Assembly (NCBI GenBank): GCA_028820325.1
Contig: JAPPJO010000088.1
Coordinates: 329,046 to 393,045 of the forward strand
From: Gammaproteobacteria bacterium
GTDB taxonomy: Bacteria > Gemmatimonadota > Gemmatimonadetes > Longimicrobiales > Gaopeijiaceae
Length of the DNA stretch: 64,000 bases
Reading direction: 5' to 3'
In this document: piece after piece, positions 55,913-64,000 of the stretch
Layout: every line of letters starts with the position of its first letter
Numbering within the stretch: the first letter of the stretch is position 1
Notes under the pieces: generated by a model
Told to the model about the DNA's origin: nothing
What the model saw: only the letters and a program-made list of their open reading frames with translations
The model's database searches: none
Position numbers and translations under genes: made by a program

Positions 55913-57124
55913 TCACGCCACCTCGCCCACCTGGTGTCCCAGCTCCCTCAGTTCGGCGACGATCTCGGCGACGTGAGCGCGTCCGCGCGTCTCGATCTCC
56001 ATCTCGATGCTGACGTGGCCCACGGAGATGTCGCCGAAGGCGCGGGTGTGTTCGATGTGGAGCACGTTGGCCCCATGGATGGCGACCACGGCGGTGACTT
56101 CGTTCAGGTAGCCGGGCCGGTCCTGCACCACCACCGAGAGGCGCGCCAGGCGACCGTCCGCCCACAGCCCGCGGTCGATGATCTTCGAGGCCACGTTCAT
56201 GTCGATATTGCCCCCGGAGAGGATGCACACGGTGACGTCGCCGGGGCCCAGGCGGACCTTCTCGCCCAGAATCGCCGCCACCCCCACGGCCCCACCTCCC
56301 TCGACCACCATCTTCTCCGACTCCATGAGGAAGAAGATCGCGCGCACGATCTCCTCCTCGTCGACCACGACCACGTCGTCCACGAGGGCCTGGATGTGCG
56401 GGAAGGTGAGGTCGCCGATGCGCTTCACCGCGATACCGTCGGCGAGGGTGTCCGAGCGTTCCAGGTGGACGGGCTGGCCCGCCTCCAGCGATGCGACCGC
56501 CCCCGGCGAAGCCGCCGCCTCCACCCCGATGACGCGGGCGCCCGGCCGGCGCTCCTTCACCACCGTCGCGACCCCCGAGATCATCCCGCCGCCCCCGATG
56601 GGAACCACCAGCGTGTTGACGTCTGGCACCTGCTCCAGAACCTCCAGCGCCATGGTCCCCTGCCCCGCCATCACCGTGGGATCGTCGAAGGCGTGGACCA
56701 CCGTGAGGCCCTCCTCGTCGGCCAGCTTCGCGACGCGGGCCATGCCGTCGGTGAGGGTCGCGCCGGTCTGGATGACGCGGGCCCCGTAGCCGCGCGTCTT
56801 GGTCACCTTGATGAGCGGTGCGGCGTCGGGCATCACGATGGTGCACGGAATTCCCAGGCGCGCCGAGTGGTACGCGAGCGCCTGGGCGTGGTTGCCCGCG
56901 CTGGCCGCGACCACCCCGGCCTCCCGCTGGGTCGGCTCCAGCAGGAGCAGTCGGTTCAGCGAGCCGCGGTCCTTGAACGAACCCGTCCGCTGCCGGAACT
57001 CGGCCTTGAAGTGCACGCGCCCCAGCCGGGAGCGGTCGAGCCCGAGGGAGCGCGGGCAGTCGGTCTCAACAACGCCGTCCCCGATGCGCCCGCGGGCCGC
57101 AATGATGTCGTCGCAAGAGAGCAT
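55913..57124 (-). CDS. ilvA: Threonine ammonia-lyase (threonine dehydratase) with ACT domain
   Basis: A 403-residue PLP enzyme that deaminates threonine to 2-oxobutyrate. The PLP lysine is in RTGSFKDRGSLN; ASAGNHAQALAYHSARLGIPCTIVMP and the glycine-rich PIGGGGMISGVA phosphate loop follow, and the C terminus has one ACT-like domain (LSVVVQDRPGYLNEVTAVVAIHGANVLHIEHTR...VSIEMEIETRG). This is the medium-length form, between catabolic TdcB and full IlvA, and could serve isoleucine synthesis or threonine breakdown. The ATG at 57124 was chosen; a GTG at 57145 is possible. Confidence 0.9.
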   Translation of the reverse strand: MLSCDDIIAARGRIGDGVVETDCPRSLGLDRSRLGRVHFKAEFRQRTGSFKDRGSLNRLLLLEPTQREAGVVAASAGNHAQALAYHSARLGIPCTIVMPDAAPLIKVTKTRGYGARVIQTGATLTDGMARVAKLADEEGLTVVHAFDDPTVMAGQGTMALEVLEQVPDVNTLVVPIGGGGMISGVATVVKERRPGARVIGVEAAASPGAVASLEAGQPVHLERSDTLADGIAVKRIGDLTFPHIQALVDDVVVVDEEEIVRAIFFLMESEKMVVEGGGAVGVAAILGEKVRLGPGDVTVCILSGGNIDMNVASKIIDRGLWADGRLARLSVVVQDRPGYLNEVTAVVAIHGANVLHIEHTRAFGDISVGHVSIEMEIETRGRAHVAEIVAELRELGHQVGEVA

Positions 57125-57319
57125 GTTCACAAAGCTGCGCCTCACGGAGAGAGCTCTTCGGTTGCTCCGAGGGAGCGTTCTGCCGATTGCGCCGGGGCGG
57201 GATCGGCACGCGAGCCACTCTCGTTACTCTCGCCTCTCCTGGATTGTTGCCTTCGCTTGCCCTCCCAACCAGCCGTCGAACCGCCTCCGCAGCCCACGCC
57301 AGCGGCCTTGCGCACCCGC

Positions 57320-57341
57320 ATCTACGACGATTATCGTAGAT
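57320..57341. promoter_or_regulatory. Perfect inverted repeat, operator-like
   Basis: ATCTACGA, six bases, then TCGTAGAT: a perfect 8-bp inverted repeat 37 bp upstream of the propeller gene at 57379, in an AT-richer patch of the divergent gap. Fits a dimeric repressor or activator site overlapping that gene's promoter. Confidence 0.5.
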
Positions 57342-57378
57342 CGTCCTGGAATAACCTGAGTCAAGTGGAGGCGGGAAG

Positions 57379-58635
57379 GTGCATCGGAATCTGCGATTGC
57401 TGGCCATCGGAGGAATGTGGATCGCCGGAGGGCTCGCTCCGGGCTCGGAGGCCATCGGTCTCCTCGCCCAGGAGGTTGTCGATCTACCCGAGGAGGATCT
57501 GCCGCTCTCACCGGACTTCGAGCTGGTGTACCGCATCGGATCGACGGAGGCGGAGGCCGAATGGGAGGAGTTCTTTACCATCCGGAGCGTCGGCTTCGAC
57601 GGTGCCGGGAACCTGTACCTGCTGGACGGTGCGGGAACGGATGGCGGCCGGCGAGTCGTCGTCGTGGACGCTGCCGGAAGCCATGTAGGGGACTTCGGGC
57701 GCCCCGGTGACGGTCCCGGTGAGTTCCAGATGGCAATGGAACTCATCGTATGGGACGACGGACGCACCCTCGTGCGCGACATGATGAGGGGGTACCACGT
57801 CTTCGGTCCGGGCGGTGAGTTCGAACGCACGGTGCGGGAAGCGGGCCGCGGGATTGGAATCGGAACCCGTGCGGGCCTTCGGCCGGAGCGGACGGGATCT
57901 CGGACGGTGGTGGCCCGGGACGAGCGCTCGATCCTCCGCATCGACATGTCTTCGGCGGAAGTTGAGGACCGCGTCCTCGTGGAGGCCTGGGCTCCACGAG
58001 CGCCGACCGAACTCCCGGCTGGCGCAGACTTCGAGGACGTGCTCGACATGATGGGCGACGAGTGGGGGTTTGAACCGGAGCTTCTGTTCGACCCGCTTCC
58101 ATCGGGCGGAGTCGCGTTCTCGGACTCGTCGGCCTATGCGATCAAGGTCACCGACTCATCCGGCCGGGTCTCGCACATCCTGCGTCGAGCGATACGGCCG
58201 CTGCCCGTGACGGAGCGCATGAGGCGCACGGAGCGCGAACGCCAGCTTGAACGGGAGGCGAACCGGCAAGTCACGCAACTAGGGGGAGGGGGGGAACTGC
58301 CCCCTGAGATCCGGGAGATGTTCAACCGTTTCGGAGCAACTCGGCGGGCGGCGCTCGAGAACATGCGGTTCTACCCCGAAGTCCCGGTGGTCGCCGCGGT
58401 GCACGCCACTTGGGAGGGGAGCCTGTGGGTGCAGCGCAGCACGGAGCCGGGCACGAGTGAATCGGGCCCGATCGACGTGCTTGCGCAGGACGGCTGCTAC
58501 GTGGGCACCTTCCCTGTCGGGCGGCTCGAAATGCCGGACGCCTTCGGCCCCGATGGTCTCGCCGTCTTCGTCGACACGGACGAGTTTGATGTCCCGGTGA
58601 TCACGGTCAGGCGATTGCCGGAGCAGATCCGCTGA
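57379..58635 (+). CDS. Exported six-bladed beta-propeller protein
   Basis: A 418-residue exported protein with a signal peptide (LRLLAIGGMWIAGGLAPGSEA). Blade-like repeats typical of NHL/6-bladed propellers appear: IRSVGFDGAGNLYLLDGAG...VVVVDAAGSHVGDFGRPGDGPGEFQMAMELIVWDDGRTLVRDM...YHVFGPGGEFERTV, and later WEGSLWVQRST...IDVLAQDGCYVGTFPVGRLEMPDAFGPDGLAVFVDTDEFDVPVITVRRL. The GRPGDGPGEF motif is very common in this family. The GTG start is preceded by GGAGGCGGGAAG. Function unknown; a related partial gene is at 63119. Confidence 0.82.
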   Translation: MHRNLRLLAIGGMWIAGGLAPGSEAIGLLAQEVVDLPEEDLPLSPDFELVYRIGSTEAEAEWEEFFTIRSVGFDGAGNLYLLDGAGTDGGRRVVVVDAAGSHVGDFGRPGDGPGEFQMAMELIVWDDGRTLVRDMMRGYHVFGPGGEFERTVREAGRGIGIGTRAGLRPERTGSRTVVARDERSILRIDMSSAEVEDRVLVEAWAPRAPTELPAGADFEDVLDMMGDEWGFEPELLFDPLPSGGVAFSDSSAYAIKVTDSSGRVSHILRRAIRPLPVTERMRRTERERQLEREANRQVTQLGGGGELPPEIREMFNRFGATRRAALENMRFYPEVPVVAAVHATWEGSLWVQRSTEPGTSESGPIDVLAQDGCYVGTFPVGRLEMPDAFGPDGLAVFVDTDEFDVPVITVRRLPEQIR

Positions 58636-58801
58636 AGGTCTCGCCCTCCACACAGCACCCCGGGGCGGGCGCCCCGATCGTTGAGCGTCATCCCGGCCCA
58701 CCGCGCCCGTCGCCCCAGGTTCCCGGTTTCGTTACCTTCCTGACGAACTTCGCCAAGAGCCTTGCGCCAACCCGCGCGATCCTTACCGGAGGCTACGAAA
58801 A

Positions 58802-59098
58802 GTGACAAGCATCGAATGGATCATTCCGTTCGCTCTCTACCCCACCCTGGCCGCCCTCTACTACGGCGGCGCCCCCATCCGCTTCGAAGGCCCCGACAAC
58901 GCGCGCCAGCTCCTGGGAGTGGCTCTCGGCCTGGTCATCTTCCTGGCGGTGTGGGGCGTGCTCAAGACGGTCCTTCAGCCGATGACCGGGCCTATGATCG
59001 GCCTCGCGGCCGCGTCAATCCTCGCGAGCTTTGCGTTGCGCCCGGGCTGCAGACTGGGATGTCGCCTGGTCGGCGTTCGCGTGGTAGACGACCAGTAG
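58802..59098 (+). CDS. Small membrane protein of unknown function
   Basis: A 98-residue protein with three hydrophobic segments (WIIPFALYPTLAALYYGG, LLGVALGLVIFLAVWGVL, MIGLAAASILASFAL) and a short C-terminal tail with two cysteines. Start is a GTG at 58802 with GGAGG nine bases upstream. It converges on the Tsx-like gene, ending 5 bp away. I do not recognise a family. Confidence 0.6.
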   Translation: MTSIEWIIPFALYPTLAALYYGGAPIRFEGPDNARQLLGVALGLVIFLAVWGVLKTVLQPMTGPMIGLAAASILASFALRPGCRLGCRLVGVRVVDDQ

Positions 59099-59103
59099 TC
59101 CGC

Positions 59104-59892
59104 TCAATCCAACTGCCAGACCACGAGTAGCTGCACCACACTCTCGTCGCGGGTCGTTCCCAGCTTGTTGGTCCAGAGCTGGTATTCCACGCCCACGTGG
59201 AGGACGTTCGCGGCCCGGGTCAGCGCCTGTCCCACATCCCATCTGAACTGGGGTTGGGCGAGGATGCTGGCCGGGTATTCGTCCCCAACCTCGTTTGTAA
59301 CGGCGCCCATGTACTCGGCGTGCCCGGTGAACGAGAACGACTGACTGCCCAGCTGGAAGACGGAGAGCCAGCTCACGTCGAAGTTGAAGCTGTCTCCCGT
59401 GCTCGGCGCGCCGCCGCCGTCAAGCCCGCTGCTGGCGTCGATGAAGCCCCCGAGAATCGTGTTCACGAAGATGAATCCGGGGATGTTCCAGCCCAGTTCC
59501 ACGCCGGGCACGTACTTCACGACCTTTGACTGGATGCCGAGGTTGACGCCCGCGACCAGCCGGACATCGTTCACCGGCCCGAAACCGACGCCTCCCTCCG
59601 CCAGTGAACCCAGGCTCAGCGTCGGATACCATTCGCCATACAGATCCCGGTCGTTGAAGCCGTCCGCGACGCCGTCGGTGGAATAGTCCAGGAAGAAGAA
59701 GGAGCCTCCCGCGCGCCATCCTCCGGCGTGTTGCAGCGTGAAGATGTGGGTCGGCTCGCTGGCGGCGGAGAAGGGGTTCAGGATGCTGCCGCGCTGGTAG
59801 TGGAGCTCCAGTTGGGCCGACGCCGGCGCGGCGATGAGCCAGAACGCAGCGGCGACCGTCGCGGACGCGAGCGTTGGAAATCGACGACTCAT
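59104..59892 (-). CDS. Outer-membrane channel protein, Tsx/OmpK-like
   Basis: A 262-residue beta-barrel protein with a signal peptide (ASATVAAAFWLIAAPASAQ). The sequence follows the nucleoside-specific channel (Tsx/OmpK) pattern: HIFTLQHAGGWRAGGSFFFLDYSTDG...DLYGEWYPTLSLGSLAEGG, VNDVRLVAGVNLGIQ, YVPGVELGWNIPGFIFVNTILGGFID, FTGHAEYMGA, and a C-terminal strand ending in LLVVWQLD. Specificity for nucleosides is family knowledge, not shown here. The ATG at 59892 precedes the signal peptide; the frame stays open upstream but without protein-like sequence. Confidence 0.75.
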   Translation of the reverse strand: MSRRFPTLASATVAAAFWLIAAPASAQLELHYQRGSILNPFSAASEPTHIFTLQHAGGWRAGGSFFFLDYSTDGVADGFNDRDLYGEWYPTLSLGSLAEGGVGFGPVNDVRLVAGVNLGIQSKVVKYVPGVELGWNIPGFIFVNTILGGFIDASSGLDGGGAPSTGDSFNFDVSWLSVFQLGSQSFSFTGHAEYMGAVTNEVGDEYPASILAQPQFRWDVGQALTRAANVLHVGVEYQLWTNKLGTTRDESVVQLLVVWQLD

Positions 59893-60105
59893 CGCAGACT
59901 GGCCCTCCCCGGATTTCGCTCTATTCCTGAATTCCTTCCCCACATCATCGACGCGGAATTCTATGGGCCGGCATGACACTCTGCCAGCGGACCGGCGAGG
60001 CCGCGTGTAAGATTGTATCCTGATGCGATGCCCCGGTACGGCTCGCCAAGCCGCTTCGGCTGACGCCTTCACGGCGTCGAGAGACGTTTTCGCCACAGAC
60101 ACGTC

Positions 60106-61149
60106 ATGTTCTTCCCAGAAAGCAGCCCGGTCTCTGCGCCGCGCCGTTACATCGCCGCATCCGTCGCGCCCGCATTCTTCTTCCTGCCCGCGCTGATTCC
60201 GGCCCTGATCGCGTGCGGCGGGGACGCCGTCGCGCCGTCTCCGCCACCGGTCGAGCCCGATCCCGTCGAGCCACAGCCTCCGCCGGATCCACCGGCGATC
60301 CAGATTCCTGCCCAGGGAACATCCGCGACGCTCGACGTCGCCACCTGGAACCTCCTCTACTTCGGAGCCGCGAACCAGGGACCCGATGACGAGCCCTTGC
60401 AGATGGCGCGCGTCCGCGACGTGATTCTGGGAACCGACGCCGACCTGTGGGGGGTGCAGGAGGTGACCGACGCGGATGCCTTCGCCGCGCTGCTGGATCG
60501 GCTGCCCGGGTACCGGGGATTCCTCGCCGACGACGCGTCGGTATCCGGCGGATCCGGCGCCTACAGCCGCGGGGAACTCAAGGTCGGCCTCATCTACAAG
60601 CCGTCGGTCGCGGAGGTCGCCGGCGCCCGCGTCATCCTGACCGATCTGGACTACGAGTTCGCGGGCCGCCCGCCGCTGGAGGTGCAGCTTCGCGTGACGC
60701 TGGGGGGCGCGAGCCGGGATGTCGTCCTGATCGTACTGCACGCCAAGGCCATCGCCGACGAGACCTCATGGGAGCGGCGCATGGCGGCGGGCGAAGGCCT
60801 GAGGGAGTACCTCGACGCCACATGGCCGGACCGCGCGGTGCTCGTACCCGGGGACTGGAACGACGACGTGGACGAGTCGATCACGCGCGGGCGCGATACG
60901 CCCTATCGCGTATTCGTGGACGCGGCCCCGGAGTGGGTGTTCCCCACCGCCAGCCTGAGCGCCGCGCGGGCGCGGTCGATGCCGCGCTACACCGAGGTGA
61001 TCGATCACATCCTGGCGTCGGACGAAGCGATGGCGTGGTACGAGGAGGGATCGGCCATGGTGTACCAGGTGGACGAGTTCATCGACGCCTACCTGGACAC
61101 CACCAGCGACCATCTGCCCGTGATGGCGCGATTCGCGCCGGAGGGGTGA
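60106..61149 (+). CDS. Endonuclease/exonuclease/phosphatase family lipoprotein
   Basis: A 347-residue protein with a lipoprotein signal (FFFLPALIPALIACGGD, Cys of the lipobox) and a proline-rich linker (PSPPPVEPDPVEPQPPPDPP). The catalytic domain has the family motifs: TWNLLYFG (Asn), GVQEVTD (Glu), VLIVLHAKA (His region), VLVPGDWNDD (Asp, Asn) and TTSDHLPVMA (Asp-His). It may be a surface-exposed nuclease or phosphodiesterase. It is divergent from the Tsx-like gene; the 213-bp gap carries no clear regulatory motif. Confidence 0.84.
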   Translation: MFFPESSPVSAPRRYIAASVAPAFFFLPALIPALIACGGDAVAPSPPPVEPDPVEPQPPPDPPAIQIPAQGTSATLDVATWNLLYFGAANQGPDDEPLQMARVRDVILGTDADLWGVQEVTDADAFAALLDRLPGYRGFLADDASVSGGSGAYSRGELKVGLIYKPSVAEVAGARVILTDLDYEFAGRPPLEVQLRVTLGGASRDVVLIVLHAKAIADETSWERRMAAGEGLREYLDATWPDRAVLVPGDWNDDVDESITRGRDTPYRVFVDAAPEWVFPTASLSAARARSMPRYTEVIDHILASDEAMAWYEEGSAMVYQVDEFIDAYLDTTSDHLPVMARFAPEG

Positions 61150-61233
61150 CCGCGGGCCGGATCGTCGGACCCGGCCCAGTGATCCGGGCGGAAGAATGCA
61201 GGAAGGGCCGCGGGAGAAGCGCCGCCGGTGGGC

Positions 61234-61503
61234 CTACTCGTCGATCAGGCGGCGGTTGCGGACGTCGCTGGCGCCCATCGAGACCCCGGAGCCGACTCCG
61301 GCACCCACCAGCAGTCCGGCTCCGATGCCCACGATGGGCAGCCAGGATACGGCAACGGCGGTCAGAGCACCGGTAATGACGCCCAGCCAGCGTTTCTCGA
61401 CCCACGACGTGTAGCGCAGGCGCCGCCGGACGAAACTCCGCGACTTCATGTGCGCGTAGATCCCGACGGCAGCCGCGATCCCCAATCCGATCAGTTCAAA
61501 CAT
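61234..61503 (-). CDS. Small membrane protein of unknown function
   Basis: An 89-residue protein with an N-terminal membrane helix (LIGLGIAAAVGIYAHM), a basic stretch (KSRSFVRRRLRYTSWVEKRW) and a glycine-rich second hydrophobic region (VITGALTAVAVSWLPIVGIGAGLLVGAGVGSGVSMGA). The ATG at 61503 is preceded by AAAGGAG. No family recognised. Confidence 0.6.
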   Translation of the reverse strand: MFELIGLGIAAAVGIYAHMKSRSFVRRRLRYTSWVEKRWLGVITGALTAVAVSWLPIVGIGAGLLVGAGVGSGVSMGASDVRNRRLIDE

Positions 61504-61603
61504 CACGACACTCCTTTGACAGGCATCCCGGCCCCCCTGGGCTCTGCGCCTTACGCGCGAGCGGGGGATCCGTTTCGCGCCGGGACGGGTTCGAATAAGT
61601 ATG

Positions 61604-61626
61604 GTACAGGTTCCGGCAAGTACAGG
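61604..61626. repeat. Direct repeat GTACAGG, two copies 16 bp apart
   Basis: GTACAGGTTC at 61604-61613 and GTACAGGGTTC at 61620-61630, in an AT-richer patch about 70 bp upstream of the protease gene. Possibly a regulatory site pair or part of its promoter. Confidence 0.3.
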
Positions 61627-61697
61627 GTTCGGCGCGCAGGCAGCGGTGCCGCCAGGAGAGCAGGGTCGATGAGCGACCGCAGGTTCGGAGTCGGGCG

Positions 61698-62798
61698 ATG
61701 ATACGGGCGGGTCGGTGGCCTGCTGCGGGGGCCAGTCGGCGCTCGATCCTGCCGTCGCTGGGGCGGCTCCTGCTCCTGCTGGTGGTGGAGGCGCTCTGGC
61801 TCACGCCCGCAGGCGGTCCTCGCCTTCCCTTGCCCGGCTTCGGCCGGGACGGTTTGTCGCAGGAGGCGCTGGCGGCCGCCTTCGCGGCACAGGAGGAGAT
61901 CAGCCCGGACCTGCTGGGCATTCCGGGCGTGGTGGGAACCGCGGTCGGACTCGGCGCCGGCGACCGTCCGGTGGTGATGGTCTACCTGGAGTACGCTGCC
62001 GTGGACGGACTTCCCGCCAGCTTCGCGGGCTACCCGCTGGTGCGCGAGGTGACCGGGCGCATCACCGCCCTCGGCGACGTGCCGCTGCCGGCTGCGGCCG
62101 CCGGCCCCATCGATCCCAGGGGACCGTTCCCACGCCCGGTGCCCATCGGCGTGTCCACCGGGCGGACGGGGGTCACCGCCGGCACCATCGGGGCGCGCGT
62201 CACGGACGGGCGCCGGACGTACGCCCTGTCCAACAACCACGTCTTCGCCAACCGCAACGAGGCCAACGTGGGCGACAACGTGATCCAGCCGGGCGTCGCC
62301 GACGGTGGGAGCGACCCGGAGCACGCCTTCGGCACGCTGGCCGACTTCGAGGAGATCGGCTTCTGCCGCGCCCTGGCCTGCCCGGAAAACCAGGTCGACG
62401 GCGCCATCGCCGAAACGTCGCCCGACCAACTGAGCACGGCCACGCCCTCCAACGGGTACGGCGCTCCCCGGACCGGCACGGAGGAGGCCTCGCTCATGCT
62501 CGCGGTGCAGAAGTACGGCCGCACCACTGGGCACACGCGCGGCAAGGTGACCGGCATCAACGCCATTCTCGACGTCAACTACCGCACGGGCAGGGCGCGC
62601 TTCGTCGACCAGATCGTCATAACCGGCCAGGGTTTCAGCGCCGGTGGCGACTCGGGCTCCCTCATCGTGACCGAGGGGCGGGGGCGCAAGGACCGCCGGC
62701 CGGTCGGGCTGCTCTTCGCCGGCAGCCCGAACACCACCATCGCCAACCCCATCGATGTTGTTCTCGACCGCTTCGGCGTGACCGTCGACCCGGGGTAG
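61698..62798 (+). CDS. Secreted trypsin-like serine protease with N-terminal pro-domain-like region
   Basis: A 366-residue protein. A hydrophobic N-terminal segment (LGRLLLLLVVEALWLTPAGG) should export or anchor it. Residues ~68-126 form a small domain (ISPDLLGIPGVVGTAVGLGAGDRPVVMVYLE...LVREVTGRITAL). The chymotrypsin-fold domain has His181 in LSNNHVFAN, Asp234 in ENQVDGAIAE, and Ser319 in GFSAGGDSGSLIV, so the triad is complete. The family includes secreted endopeptidases; specificity is unknown. The next gene, 6 bp downstream, repeats the small N-terminal domain. Confidence 0.84.
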   Translation: MIRAGRWPAAGASRRSILPSLGRLLLLLVVEALWLTPAGGPRLPLPGFGRDGLSQEALAAAFAAQEEISPDLLGIPGVVGTAVGLGAGDRPVVMVYLEYAAVDGLPASFAGYPLVREVTGRITALGDVPLPAAAAGPIDPRGPFPRPVPIGVSTGRTGVTAGTIGARVTDGRRTYALSNNHVFANRNEANVGDNVIQPGVADGGSDPEHAFGTLADFEEIGFCRALACPENQVDGAIAETSPDQLSTATPSNGYGAPRTGTEEASLMLAVQKYGRTTGHTRGKVTGINAILDVNYRTGRARFVDQIVITGQGFSAGGDSGSLIVTEGRGRKDRRPVGLLFAGSPNTTIANPIDVVLDRFGVTVDPG

Positions 62799-62804
62799 GA
62801 CGAC

Positions 62805-63026
62805 ATGGCGGCGAGCATTGAGGACGCGCACCGGCGACTCTCGAGAAAGGTCATGGGACGCCCCGGCGTGGTGGGCACCGCGATCGGGGTGGCCGCCGGC
62901 AAGCCCTGTATCAAGGTGTATCTCGCAAGCGGCCCAGGCGGAGAGAAGGCCCGCATCCCCGGCAGCTACGGGGGTTACCGGGTGGTGATCGAGAAGACGG
63001 GCACCATTCGCCGCCTGTCCTCGTGA
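62805..63026 (+). CDS. Stand-alone copy of the protease N-terminal domain
   Basis: A 73-residue protein without signal peptide. RLSRKVMGRPGVVGTAIGVAAGKPCIKVYLASGPGGEKARIPGSYGGYRVVIEKTGTIRRL aligns along its length with residues ~68-126 of the preceding protease (shared GIPGVVGTA/GRPGVVGTA, G..AG, VYL, Y, V...TG.I). In the protease this part precedes the catalytic domain and could be a propeptide or an inhibitory module. A free copy suggests an inhibitor or folding helper, but that is inference. Confidence 0.72.
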   Translation: MAASIEDAHRRLSRKVMGRPGVVGTAIGVAAGKPCIKVYLASGPGGEKARIPGSYGGYRVVIEKTGTIRRLSS

Positions 63027-63118
63027 CGAGGCAACCCTGACGCAGGGCCGTGCCGTCAAAGGGCGACGTGCCGCTCCGACCGGCCCGAGTCCGCCACCCA
63101 CGAAGAACGGAAAGCGCG

Positions 63119-64000
63119 ATGAGAAACCGAACCGCCCGCAGTCACCGCTTCACGCCCCTCGCCTTCATCATGGCCCTCGGGTTGTTCGGGTGCGCACAGG
63201 ATGACGCTGCGGCTCCGGCCGGCGCGGTCACCAGGTACGAACTCGGCGAGCCCGAGGCGGTTTCCGGCGACTTCGGGTCCGTGGACGACATCCGCGTGCG
63301 CCGCGACGGCAGCCTCCTGGTCGCCGACCGAACAAGCGGGGAACTGGTGCTCCTGGACCCGGAGCTCGGAACCCGGACGGTGGTGGGAAGCCGGGGAGAG
63401 GGTCCGGGCGAGTATCAGGCGCCGAGCGGCATCTGGCCCCTTCCCGGGGATTCGACGCTGCTGCTGGACGTGAGCAACAACCGCCTCACCGTACTGACGC
63501 CCGATCTCTCCTTCGGAGCGACCCGGCCGATGTTCGAGGTCGACCCCGACGGCGGAATCCTGTTGCTGAACCCCCAGGTGATCGATGACTCTGGACGCAT
63601 ATACACCACCAATGGCTTCTCGATGAACCTCGCCGGTCGGGGTTCGGGAGACGGATCCGGTACCGATTCCGTCCCCGTAGTGCGGGCGACGCTCGATGAC
63701 CTGACGCCTGACACGGTGGCCAGGCTCGCGCCCCCCGAGTCCACCTCCCGAATGGAGATGAGAAGCAGCCAGGGCAATCGGATGGTCACGATGCAGCAAA
63801 CGCCCTATTCGCCTTCCGACAGTTGGGGCGTCGCGCCCGACGGCAGCGTGGCCATCGCCCGGGCAGCTGACTATCGCCTGGAATGGATCTCCTCCGACGG
63901 ATCCGTCCGTAGCGGGGCACCCGTGGCATGGGAAGCGGTCCCGGCGGGCCAGGCGGAAAAGGAAGCGTGGGTCCGGCAGCAGAATACCCGGTCCGTCCAG
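63119..64000 (+). CDS. Six-bladed beta-propeller lipoprotein (3' end outside window)
   Basis: The frame is open from an ATG at 63119 to the window edge (294 codons). The N terminus is a lipoprotein signal (LAFIMALGLFGCAQDD, Cys at about 25). Propeller repeats follow: VDDIRVRRDGSLLVADRTSGELVLLDPELGTRTVVGSRGEGPGEYQAPSGIWPLPGDSTLLLDVSNNRLTVLTPDLSF, with the GEGPGEYQAP signature, and later SWGVAPDGSVAIARAADYRLEWISSDG. It is a relative of the protein at 57379. Function unknown. Confidence 0.85.
   Translation, partial: MRNRTARSHRFTPLAFIMALGLFGCAQDDAAAPAGAVTRYELGEPEAVSGDFGSVDDIRVRRDGSLLVADRTSGELVLLDPELGTRTVVGSRGEGPGEYQAPSGIWPLPGDSTLLLDVSNNRLTVLTPDLSFGATRPMFEVDPDGGILLLNPQVIDDSGRIYTTNGFSMNLAGRGSGDGSGTDSVPVVRATLDDLTPDTVARLAPPESTSRMEMRSSQGNRMVTMQQTPYSPSDSWGVAPDGSVAIARAADYRLEWISSDGSVRSGAPVAWEAVPAGQAEKEAWVRQQNTRSVQ

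Noticed and set aside
61588..61596. GGTTCGAAT, resembling a tRNA T-loop
   Set aside because: No acceptor stem, anticodon arm or CCA-side pairing could be drawn around it.

Overview
The window is high-GC bacterial DNA, densely packed, with many ATGA/GTGA stop-start overlaps and many GTG starts. The gene content points to a member of the Gemmatimonadota: secreted six-bladed beta-propeller lipoproteins, an LVIVD-repeat/Ig-like secreted protein, a DUF5715-like LysM protein, a very large SprA-like surface protein, a TRAP transporter with a Tat-exported binding protein, and a hydroxyproline-type racemase beside an M19 dipeptidase. This assignment is inferred from gene content; no rRNA or tRNA was found to confirm it.

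Layout. 1-5.5 kb: the 3' part of engB, a secreted protein of unknown function, then a minus-strand run argF > gcvT > mogA > sigma-54 activator. 5.5-7.3 kb: a 523-bp intergenic region with palindromes and a 23-bp-period repeat array, then an AAA/DUF4143 ATPase. 7.3-23.1 kb: one long minus-strand run reading DUF5715/LysM protein > four pseudopilin-type genes > pilM-N-O-P-Q > aroC > aroK > topA > xerC > hslV > hslU. The topA-xerC-hslV-hslU end matches the order known from Bacillus subtilis (topA...codV-clpQ-clpY). 23.4-28.2 kb: Mn-type superoxide dismutase, a divergent Pol IV, an AGCS symporter, and phosphatidylserine decarboxylase at the end of a second pilus/competence operon (comEA-like > pilT > pilC > psd, to 31.2 kb). 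31.3-40.0 kb: the ~2000-residue SprA-like protein, divergent from lptF-lptG.

40.1-51 kb: an Ig/LVIVD secreted protein, a small lipoprotein, a second AAA/DUF4143 ATPase with its own 22-bp repeat array, an M20 amidohydrolase, a flavin reductase, a proline-racemase-superfamily enzyme with a Ser/Cys active-site pair, and a tightly overlapping operon (M19 dipeptidase > secreted membrane-anchored protein > 39-residue membrane peptide > sodium/solute symporter). 51.2-54.4 kb: TRAP dctQ-dctM, with dctP convergent and abutting stop to stop. 54.5-64 kb: a serine beta-lactamase-fold hydrolase, threonine ammonia-lyase, two beta-propeller proteins, a Tsx-like outer-membrane protein, an endonuclease/exonuclease/phosphatase lipoprotein, small membrane proteins, and a secreted trypsin-like protease followed by a small gene that duplicates the protease's N-terminal domain.

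How the genes work together. The two pilus clusters together supply the alignment platform, secretin, minor pilins, retraction ATPase, platform protein and a DNA-binding ComEA-like protein, consistent with a retractile pilus used in DNA uptake; pilA, pilB and pilD are not in the window. The 44-54 kb section looks like peptide and amino-acid catabolism: dipeptide cleavage, sodium-driven uptake, hydroxyproline-type isomerisation or dehydration, and TRAP uptake. The most unusual signal is that both DUF4143 ATPase genes carry a four-unit tandem array of different sequence (23-bp and 22-bp periods) ending exactly 79 bp before the inferred start codon.
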